Shown: piece after piece, positions 1 through 5,586 of the stretch
Layout: the number at the start of each line of letters is the position of its first letter
How positions within the stretch are numbered: the first letter of the stretch is position 1
NCBI GenBank assembly: GCA_037384225.1
Contig: JARROD010000161.1
Coordinates: 1 to 8,406, forward strand
From: JARROD01 sp037384225
GTDB lineage: Bacteria; Pseudomonadota; Gammaproteobacteria; Pseudomonadales; Cellvibrionaceae
Length of the DNA: 8,406 bases
Direction of reading: 5' to 3'
Notes under the pieces: model-generated
The model's input: only the letters and a program-made list of their open reading frames with translations
Told to the model about the DNA's origin: nothing
Databases searched by the model: none
Program-made: the position numbers and the translations under genes

Positions 1-29
1 GTCCGTCAGGGCCCGATATCATCACCAAC

Positions 30-48
30 TGCCCGATAATATCGGGCA
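30..48. repeat. Perfect 19-base palindrome near the left edge
   Basis: TGCCCGATA and TATCGGGCA form two 9-bp arms around a single central base. The half-site GCCCGATA also occurs as a direct copy at 11-18, so the same 8-mer is present three times in 40 bases. There is no T-run after it on either strand, which argues against an intrinsic terminator. It could be a dimeric regulator's operator or a repeat remnant. No gene starts immediately next to it; the peptidase start is about 230 bases downstream. Confidence 0.5.
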
Positions 49-281
49 ATGCACCGAATTAACTACAAAACTGATCGTCTGTGATGACCAGGCCAACAAC
101 TGGGTCTATAGTCGCGATCGATAGAGATGATCCATATTGATTCATCTTGACTGAATATGTCAGCGAAGCCATCATCGCCCGGGTGGAGAAGTTTGCCCGC
201 GCCGGCGGCATCTGGCTGGCGGGACCGGTGACCGGCACGCCCCTTATTGGATCTGGTATACAACTTCTTAGGCAGCTATTC
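49..281. other. Upstream region with coding-like but broken sequence
   Basis: No intact gene is supported here. On the plus strand, the frame that later becomes the peptidase gene reads like protein from an ATG at 84 (MTRPTTGSIVAIDRDDPY), meets a TGA at 138-140, and then continues (FILTEYVSEAIIARVEKFAR...) into the peptidase frame. The opposite strand is also open over most of this stretch (59-733), so the coding strand of any ancestor cannot be decided. I do not recognise the product. It is most simply a gene remnant, or leader DNA that happens to lack stops. The peptidase promoter presumably lies here, but I see no convincing -35/-10 pair. Confidence 0.3.
269..281 (+). promoter_or_regulatory. 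Ribosome binding site supporting the ATG at 282
   Basis: TAGG at 269-272 followed by a 9-base spacer precedes the ATG. It is a modest Shine-Dalgarno match, but it helps to prefer this start over the upstream in-frame TTG at 147. Confidence 0.4.
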
Positions 282-2627
282 ATGGAATTCAGCATCCGTT
301 TTAAACCTGCTCGGTCGGATTTAAAATTCACAAATATCAGTCTGCTGCCCTGCACGGCTTTACTCTGTGTGGTATTCTTTCTCGCTGTATCGGGTTTTAC
401 CCCGCCCGAAGCCAGAGGCCTCGATGCTCCTAACGATATGTTCTCCGCCGCGCGGGCGGGAAAAATTCTGCAGCATATTCTCGCCGAACAATTGCCCCAC
501 CCCAGCGGCAGCCAGGCCAATACCCGGGTGCGGCGGCGGATAGCACAGCAGTTGCATTCGATTGGCCTGGATCCGCGCGGGCAGCCGGCAGTTGGCTGTC
601 GGCACAATGCCAAACGCGCCCGCTGTGTGCGAACGGAAAATGTATTGGCGACCTTGCCCGGGAGTACTGATACCGCCCTTTTGTTTATGGCCCACTTTGA
701 TTCGGTTGGGTCGGCGCCGGGCGCCGGTGACAATGGAGCCGGCGTCGCTTCACTGTTGCAAATCGCCCGTATTCTAAAACAGGGCGGGCCCTACAAAAAC
801 ACGCTGATTTTCCTTTTTACCGACGCCGAGGAAGTCGGCCACTTCGGCGCCGCGTCTTTCTTTTCCAAGCACCCTCTGGCACATCGTGTAAGAGCGGTGA
901 TCAATATCGACGGTGCCGGCTCCACCGGACCGGCCTATGTATTGCGGGTGGCACCGCACAGTGAGCACCTGTTGAGGGCTTATCAACACACGGCCAGTCG
1001 CCCGACGGCGCAGTCCATTCGCCAGGCCATTATCACCAGAACCGGTGTCGGCACGGACTTTGATGAGGTGCTTAAAGCCGGGTTGCCGGGAATCGATTTT
1101 TCTTTTACCGGCCGGCGTAACAATAATCACAGCGCCGCCGACACATTGGAAAATTTCGATCTCAGCGCCCTGCAGCATCACGGCGACAATATTCTGCCGC
1201 TGGCACAATTGCTGGCAGATAGGGACCTAACCACAACCGGCGGCAACGTCATCTATTCAACGCTGCACCAGTCCTGGTGGCTTTTGTGGCGTTATGAACA
1301 AGGTATTGCTATCGCACTGGCTCCAGTGATGCTTTTATTGTTCACAACATTTCGGGTGAGGCACTGGATAATACCGAGAGAATTCACAATCGCCACCCTC
1401 GGCAGCATCGCAACAGTAATCGCCACAGTTGTCGCCGGTGTTATAACGGCCCGCCTGATGGATGCGTTCACGGGGGGGACAGTTAAATGGCCCGCCAACC
1501 CACTGCCCCTGAGTCTCATCATATTTTCTACTCCACTTGCCATTTTGTGGCTCTCGGGGTTGGTCTTTGCCAGTCGGGCGGGAATCTGGGCAAATATGCT
1601 GGCATGCTGGTGGGCTTGGTCCGTTTTGGCACTGGTGCTGGCATACGCCATTCCCCAGGCGGCATACTTGCCATTGATACCCACATTGGCCGCAACCTCG
1701 CTGATGTTTGTGTTGGCGTATAGCGCGAAAGAAGCGTCTCCCTGGGCACTTCATGTGATTTGCACAATGGCAGCCTTAATCGCCGGTTACTTTCTGTTCC
1801 AACTCGGGTATACAAATTATATCGCTTCCGGTCGCAATGCCACACCCATGATCATGCTGGCACTGGGACTGCTCGCCTCGGTGATGATGCCCCTGGTAAT
1901 AAATAAAGACAGAAAACATTGTCCGATAAACCTTATTTTCGCCTTTACCGGCGGCCTTCTCGCCGCCGTGGGGATCTTGCTTGCATTGATGCTGTCCCCC
2001 TATTCAAAGGACAGCCCTCAATATATCAATATTGCCCATATACAAAACAGCGATTCAAACAATGCTTATTATGCTCTCAACAGCCCGACGCGATTGCCAC
2101 GGAAACTATTGCAGGACGTCGGCGCAGGAGCGGTCGCTATTCCCGCTTATCCATGGCGCGAGAGTATGGATTTTGTTGCCCCCGCACCACGACAGAAACT
2201 CAATGCGCCCAAGCTGGAAATTATAGCCGACAGCCTGCTAAATGGGCGCAGGCACATAAGCTTCCGCTTGTCTTCCTCCCGCCGTGCGCAGCGGCTTGTC
2301 ATCGGCTTGCCCGGCCAGTCGGATATCGAAAAACTGTTGCTCGAAGGTGAAAAGGTTTCGCTACCGCAGAGTGAGGGGGCGCAATTGCGTCGAGTCGAAT
2401 TTATAAACCCGCCCAAAGGGGGAATTTCAGGTGAAATAGTATTGCTGCCGAATTCCGTTGACTTCGATATCTATATCGCCGATGTTACCTACACACTTCC
2501 CGCCTGCGCCGATAAACTGATCACAGCCCGCGCTGCGCTGGCTGTGGCATACGGGGATGGGGACAAGAGTTTGGTCTATCGCCGTGTCACACTCCCGCCA
2601 GTACCCACCACAGCGCAAGGATTGTGA
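282..2627 (+). CDS. M28-family zinc metallopeptidase with multi-pass membrane domain (ERMP1/Fxna-like)
   Basis: A predicted 781-residue membrane-bound aminopeptidase-type enzyme. A hydrophobic helix at residues 19-38 acts as a signal anchor, which would place the catalytic domain (about 50-310) in the periplasm. All five M28 metal ligands and the general base are visible in order: H138 in MAHFDS, D150 in GAGDNGAG, E183 (catalytic) and E184 in DAEEVG, D210 in INIDGAG, and H283 in NNNHSAADT. About eight membrane helices follow (roughly 338-572), then a soluble C-terminal domain of about 200 residues. Peptidase followed by membrane segments and a C-terminal domain is the layout of the ERMP1/Fxna group; the bacterial members have no well-defined substrate. 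The ATG at 282 was chosen because AGG at 270-272 lies 9 bases upstream and the signal anchor then falls near the N-terminus. A TTG at 147 would add 45 residues of unrelated sequence. The gene stands alone; the next gene on the strand starts more than 250 bases later. The family call is firm, the substrate unknown. Confidence 0.9.
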   Translation: MEFSIRFKPARSDLKFTNISLLPCTALLCVVFFLAVSGFTPPEARGLDAPNDMFSAARAGKILQHILAEQLPHPSGSQANTRVRRRIAQQLHSIGLDPRGQPAVGCRHNAKRARCVRTENVLATLPGSTDTALLFMAHFDSVGSAPGAGDNGAGVASLLQIARILKQGGPYKNTLIFLFTDAEEVGHFGAASFFSKHPLAHRVRAVINIDGAGSTGPAYVLRVAPHSEHLLRAYQHTASRPTAQSIRQAIITRTGVGTDFDEVLKAGLPGIDFSFTGRRNNNHSAADTLENFDLSALQHHGDNILPLAQLLADRDLTTTGGNVIYSTLHQSWWLLWRYEQGIAIALAPVMLLLFTTFRVRHWIIPREFTIATLGSIATVIATVVAGVITARLMDAFTGGTVKWPANPLPLSLIIFSTPLAILWLSGLVFASRAGIWANMLACWWAWSVLALVLAYAIPQAAYLPLIPTLAATSLMFVLAYSAKEASPWALHVICTMAALIAGYFLFQLGYTNYIASGRNATPMIMLALGLLASVMMPLVINKDRKHCPINLIFAFTGGLLAAVGILLALMLSPYSKDSPQYINIAHIQNSDSNNAYYALNSPTRLPRKLLQDVGAGAVAIPAYPWRESMDFVAPAPRQKLNAPKLEIIADSLLNGRRHISFRLSSSRRAQRLVIGLPGQSDIEKLLLEGEKVSLPQSEGAQLRRVEFINPPKGGISGEIVLLPNSVDFDIYIADVTYTLPACADKLITARAALAVAYGDGDKSLVYRRVTLPPVPTTAQGL

Positions 2628-2720
2628 TCAACTAATCCCTTACCGGGGAATCAGTTCCTGACGCCAGCTATAGCACTACTGTTAAAATACCAGTCAGCGA
2701 TACCTCTGGAATCCGATCTC

Positions 2721-2830
2721 GACCCTATCGTTGCATAAATTTTCGAGCTCAGGACCTTTTAGAAGGAGCGAAGCGGTCCTTAGAAGGAGCGAAGCGGTCC
2801 TGGGCCGAAAATTTATGCAACGATAGGGTC
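2721..2830. repeat. Long palindromic element: 25-bp perfect inverted repeats around a nested stem and tandem repeat
   Basis: The left arm 2721-2745 (GACCCTATCGTT...TTTTCG) is the exact reverse complement of the right arm 2806-2830 (CGAAAA...CGATAGGGTC), 25 of 25 bases. Inside, CAGGACC at 2750-2756 pairs with GGTCCTG at 2796-2802, so the stem continues after a small unpaired segment. The core carries two exact tandem copies of a 21-base unit. The similarity stops sharply at the outer ends. I see no target-site duplication in the flanks, no T-run after either end and no open reading frame. The design fits a MITE- or REP-like palindromic element, or a strongly folded RNA if transcribed. The structure is directly seen; the mobile nature is inferred. 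Confidence 0.85.
2759..2800. repeat. Two exact tandem copies of a 21-base unit
   Basis: The unit begins TTAGAAGGAGCG and ends AAGCGGTCC; copies lie at 2759-2779 and 2780-2800 with no mismatch and no spacer. Each copy ends in GGTCC, and either one can pair with GGACC at 2752-2756. The core of the surrounding palindrome therefore has two alternative registers, and the copy number could change by slippage. Confidence 0.9.
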
Positions 2831-2934
2831 TACAGACTTCTATAAGTATGATACTTGCACTTCCAGCAGCAATTGGCCACAGGTATGATTAAGCTATATA
2901 CTTATCCGGCCATAAAAAAGTCGTATATTCTTAT

Positions 2935-2950
2935 AAAGAGCGTGGTATCT
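2935..2950 (+). promoter_or_regulatory. Ribosome binding site that favours the GTG start at 2951
   Basis: AAAGAG at 2935-2940 is 10 bases upstream of GTG 2951. The upstream ATG at 2885 has only AGG two bases away, which is too close to work well. Confidence 0.4.
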
Positions 2951-3943
2951 GTGGTACAAGATCAGAAGCCGTCACTGGAGCCGGCATTATTTCATCCAGT
3001 TTACTGGCCAACCTGGATGCTGTTTGGATTATGGTGGTTTATTGCACAATTACCCTATCGGTTACAACTATTGTTCGGCGAAGCCATGGGTGTGGTTCTC
3101 TACCATCTGTTGCGCCGCCGCCGCTGGATCGCCCGCCGCAACCTGGAACTGTGCTTCCCCCAGCTAAACCAGATAGAACTGGAGCGTCTGCTAAGGGCTA
3201 ATTTTAAATCGACAGCCATTGCTTTTTTTGAAACCGGTATCGCCTGGTTCTGCCCGCGTAAAAGATTGAGCAAGCTGGTTCAGGTGGAGGGATTGGAACA
3301 TTTACAGTCTCATCTGGATCAGGGGCGGGGGGTATTACTGCTGTCACTGCACTTCACTACCATTGAAATGCTGGGAGTGTGTATCAACAGTTTAATTGAC
3401 ACCACGGATATGACTTACCGGCCCCACACCAATCCGGTGTACGATTATATCCAGAGCAGGCAGCGGGCTCGCCACAACCCCTCGTGCACGGTGGTGGCAC
3501 GCGGCGATGTTCGAGCCATGGTGCGCTCACTGAAAAAAGGCCGCTGTATTTCTTATTTTCCCGACCAGGACTACGGCAGAAAACACAGTGTATTTGCGCC
3601 GTTTTTCGGTATTCCGGCAGCCACGGTGACGGCCATGCCCCGACTGATCAAAATGACGAAAGTGCCGGTTATTCCCCTTGTCAACACACGTCTGCCTGAT
3701 GGCAAGGGTTATCTGATAAAAATTCTGCCCGCCTGGAAAAATTATCCAACAGATAATGAGCAGGTCAATGCCAGGCGATTGAATGAACATGTTGAAGCCC
3801 AGATTCGGCAACAACCGGACCAGTATCTCTGGGTTCATCGACGCTTCAAAACCAGACCTTCGGGGGAGAAGGACCTCTACGGTTTACCGAAGCGCTCCCG
3901 ACGACGCAAACGTCGCACGCCCAACAGTGTGACAGAGCCGTGA
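2951..3943 (+). CDS. lpxL: Lipid A biosynthesis acyltransferase (LpxL/HtrB family)
   Basis: Transfers a secondary acyl chain, from acyl-ACP in the known family members, to the Kdo-lipid A precursor at the inner face of the inner membrane. With the GTG at 2951 the protein is 330 residues, close to the roughly 300-residue family norm. Visible landmarks are the N-terminal HPVYWPTW segment with a membrane helix (about 20-40), NLELCFP at 64-70, the catalytic HX4E motif H134-FTTI-E139, FPDQDYG at 203-209, and HRRFKTRP at 296-303. All closely match LpxL. Start choice: AAAGAG at 2935-2940 lies 10 bases before the GTG, and the HPxYW segment then sits near residue 15 as in E. coli LpxL. Alternatives in the same frame are GTG 2942, ATG 2885 (352 residues) and TTG 2855. 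A strongly basic tail (about 312-330, KRSRRRKRR) extends past the usual end. LpxL, LpxM and LpxP paralogues cannot be separated from sequence alone. The gene converges with the polysaccharide genes. Confidence 0.92.
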   Translation: MVQDQKPSLEPALFHPVYWPTWMLFGLWWFIAQLPYRLQLLFGEAMGVVLYHLLRRRRWIARRNLELCFPQLNQIELERLLRANFKSTAIAFFETGIAWFCPRKRLSKLVQVEGLEHLQSHLDQGRGVLLLSLHFTTIEMLGVCINSLIDTTDMTYRPHTNPVYDYIQSRQRARHNPSCTVVARGDVRAMVRSLKKGRCISYFPDQDYGRKHSVFAPFFGIPAATVTAMPRLIKMTKVPVIPLVNTRLPDGKGYLIKILPAWKNYPTDNEQVNARRLNEHVEAQIRQQPDQYLWVHRRFKTRPSGEKDLYGLPKRSRRRKRRTPNSVTEP

Positions 3944-4005
3944 AAGCGTATAGAGGAGTCACACGAACAGGAGCATGCTCTGGAACCCTAAATCTCATAC
4001 GCTTT
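3943..4005. repeat. Inverted repeat spanning the convergent gene ends
   Basis: AAAGCGTAT at 3943-3951 and ATACGCTTT at 3997-4005 are exact reverse complements separated by 45 bases. The left arm starts on the last base of the lpxL stop codon and the right arm lies in the last codons of the Wzy/WaaL-type gene. Between them is the perfect palindrome GAGCATGCTC (3971-3980). Neither side has a T-run, so it does not look like a standard intrinsic terminator. It may still slow or end transcription between the converging genes. Only 44 bases separate the two coding regions. Confidence 0.4.
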
Positions 4006-5481
4006 GGGTACTGAAGCCGAGGGACGCGGAACCGGTTCCTCGTCCCAAATAAGCCTGGCAGGCGCCGCTTTCTGTTTTATTTTTTTCTTGTGACTTTCTT
4101 TCCGACCTTCAAGTTTAGCCCTCTCTACGTAGACGCGCAGCACCAGTCCAATAGCACACCACAACCCGAAAGAGCGCTCTTCCGGATAAAAAGACTGGCC
4201 GGTTAGGGAGGCTAGCAATACTGTCATAACAATGGCAAACCCCGCGCCACCGGCCATTACATAAATTTTACTGCGGCGGTCTTTAAACAGAGACCAGGCA
4301 TACTTGACGATAAGATAATAGAAAAGCAATATCGGCAGGGAGCCAATAATTCCGTTATCCAGAAAAAGCTGTAAATAGGCATTATGGGGGTGTCGATAAG
4401 GCGAACGATACCGCTGGTATAATTCGAGACTTACACCCGTATTTACCATTCCCCAAAACCCATGGCCCAGCAACGGCGCCTTCACAGCCTGCTCCCAAGA
4501 CAAGGGCCACAGTATACTTCTACCTGCTGTAATTGTGCCCAGATTGTTGTCGTCAACGTTGCCATCAACATCCGTGGCATACTCGACTCTCGCTGAATCT
4601 CCCAAACCGTGAAATACACGCTCCTTTACGGCAGGCACAAAAACAATAACAAGCGCAATGACGGGAGGAACCAAAAGCAGGTATCTCCGATATTTAGTAC
4701 AAGACACAATGAGTCCGACTAGCGCACAGGCCACATACCCTCCGCGTCCACCAGTCAGTACCATTCCCAGTAAACAGACACCCGCACAACCATAGATAAT
4801 TAAACCATACTTTGCTTTAAAGTATGACTTTGAAATCATAATCAACCAAAACCCGCCCCCCAACATCACAGCCAGATTTGTGCGATAGTAGCCAAGCTCT
4901 CGATCCAACACCCTTATCGCCCGCCTCTGTAGGGTATCGCCATCGGTCAACACCCCTAACGGCATCCAACGGATAACCAATAGCGCCAGAAGCGTGTACA
5001 TTAAAATTAGCGATGCAATTCCCCAGTTGAATCGTTCTTTACTGTTACAGCCGGAATACAATAATAGCCCCGGAAGCACCCATTTAATGCTATTGAAAAA
5101 ATAATCGACATACATCCGCGATACCGAGGGCCGCGCAACGCCAGACGTCCATTCAAGTACAATGGCCGCCTTTTGATTTGTTGTATAGCGTAGCAACGCC
5201 ACAAAGACCACCAGCAAATAGCTACATAAGAGCAGTTTAATATGTGCAGGCATATCCCACTTAAGCTGTTCCTTTTTCCTTGACATAAGCCAGCTCAAAA
5301 CAACATTTATAAAAAGCAAATTGAAAAGGTTTAATCCGGCAATACCAAACAGCGATCGAGGCATGGCATCATGGCCAATAATGACCATCAACAGCATCAT
5401 TCCACAGAGACTTCTATACCAATCTTTCCATGCATAAGCGCAGAGGAACAATACGAATAATGTTACAACCAAATAGCGCAT
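3988..5481 (-). CDS. O-antigen ligase/polymerase family membrane protein (Wzy/WaaL-like)
   Basis: A multi-pass inner-membrane protein of 497 residues with about ten to twelve hydrophobic helices. It matches the Wzy_C/O-antigen ligase family, which joins or polymerises undecaprenyl-linked glycans on the periplasmic side. Signatures are TGGRGG at 243-248, the segment AGRSILWPLSWEQAV from about 319 leading to LLGHGFWG, and HPHNAYLQLFLDNGIIG at 364-380, whose histidines are characteristic of the large periplasmic loop. The last 45 or so residues form a cytosol-type tail, first Lys/Arg-rich (KKKIKQK) and then acidic and proline-rich. The ATG at 5481 is chosen: GAAG lies 8 bases upstream and the first helix follows at once. 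An in-frame GTG at 5550 would add 23 hydrophilic residues encoded partly by the inverted repeat at 5505-5582. It follows the CapK-like gene on the same strand after about 105 bases. Ligase and polymerase activities cannot be told apart by sequence here. Confidence 0.85.
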   Translation of the reverse strand: MRYLVVTLFVLFLCAYAWKDWYRSLCGMMLLMVIIGHDAMPRSLFGIAGLNLFNLLFINVVLSWLMSRKKEQLKWDMPAHIKLLLCSYLLVVFVALLRYTTNQKAAIVLEWTSGVARPSVSRMYVDYFFNSIKWVLPGLLLYSGCNSKERFNWGIASLILMYTLLALLVIRWMPLGVLTDGDTLQRRAIRVLDRELGYYRTNLAVMLGGGFWLIMISKSYFKAKYGLIIYGCAGVCLLGMVLTGGRGGYVACALVGLIVSCTKYRRYLLLVPPVIALVIVFVPAVKERVFHGLGDSARVEYATDVDGNVDDNNLGTITAGRSILWPLSWEQAVKAPLLGHGFWGMVNTGVSLELYQRYRSPYRHPHNAYLQLFLDNGIIGSLPILLFYYLIVKYAWSLFKDRRSKIYVMAGGAGFAIVMTVLLASLTGQSFYPEERSFGLWCAIGLVLRVYVERAKLEGRKESHKKKIKQKAAPARLIWDEEPVPRPSASVPKAYEI

Positions 5482-5504
5482 AAGGTATACTTCATGTGTT
5501 AGGG

Positions 5505-5582
5505 TTTGGCGTTGTTCATCGTTTCGTCCGGTGTTAGGCCCGATTAGCACCTTTGGTGGACGAAACGATGAACAGGGCCAAA
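5505..5582. repeat. Long inverted repeat between the CapK-like and Wzy/WaaL-like genes
   Basis: TGTTCATCGTTTCGTCC (5513-5529) and GGACGAAACGATGAACA (5558-5574) match perfectly over 17 bases. After two non-matching positions on each side (one a possible G-T pair), TTTGGC (5505-5510) and GCCAAA (5577-5582) extend the stem. The 28-base centre can itself close through GGTG (5530-5533) and CACC (5548-5551). It begins four bases after the CapK-like stop codon. In the direction of the two genes the hairpin is not followed by a T-run; on the plus strand it is followed by AATTTTTAA. It could be a palindromic mini-element, a stable mRNA 3' end or a terminator acting on antisense transcripts. Confidence 0.8.
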
Positions 5583-5586
5583 ATTT

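Larger units (their letters stand above)
2628..2950. other. Intergenic region between the peptidase gene and lpxL
   Basis: About 320 bases with no supported gene. It contains the long inverted repeat at 2721-2830, described separately. The 93 bases before that repeat hold only a weak TCCC/GGGA hairpin just after the peptidase stop and no clear terminator. The 120 bases after it hold A/T-rich sequence with TATAAG and TATGAT words near 2841-2853 that could serve as a -10 element for lpxL, but no good -35 partner is visible. Part of the right end (2855-2950) is in frame with lpxL and would be coding if an upstream start is used. Confidence 0.5.

Noticed and set aside
147..281. TTG start adding 45 residues to the M28 peptidase
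   Set aside because: The added sequence is unrelated to a signal anchor, and the frame follows an in-frame TGA at 138. The ATG at 282 has an AGG nine bases upstream and puts the membrane anchor near the N-terminus.
59..733. Minus-strand open frame of 224 codons opposite the start of the peptidase gene
   Set aside because: It overlaps the well-supported catalytic domain on the other strand, is Arg/Ser/Pro-rich as antisense frames often are, and shows no recognisable domain.
1292..1845. Antisense open frames of 105-139 codons across the peptidase membrane region
   Set aside because: They lie wholly within the peptidase gene, overlap one another in different frames and have no family features.
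2759..2800. CRISPR array
   Set aside because: Only two directly adjacent copies with no spacer and no cas genes; this is a tandem duplication inside a palindrome.
2721..2830. Intrinsic terminator for the peptidase gene
   Set aside because: The stem is far longer than needed, begins about 90 bases after the stop and is followed by TACAGACTTC rather than a T-run.
5496..5550. GTTAGG words suggesting an integron attC site
   Set aside because: A proper attC needs paired inverse-core and core sites flanking a palindrome, with an integrase or cassette context. Only isolated GTTAGG words are present, and they lie outside the stem in the wrong arrangement.
5505..5582. Intrinsic terminator for the CapK-like gene
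   Set aside because: No U-tract follows the hairpin in the direction of transcription; the T-run lies on the opposite side.
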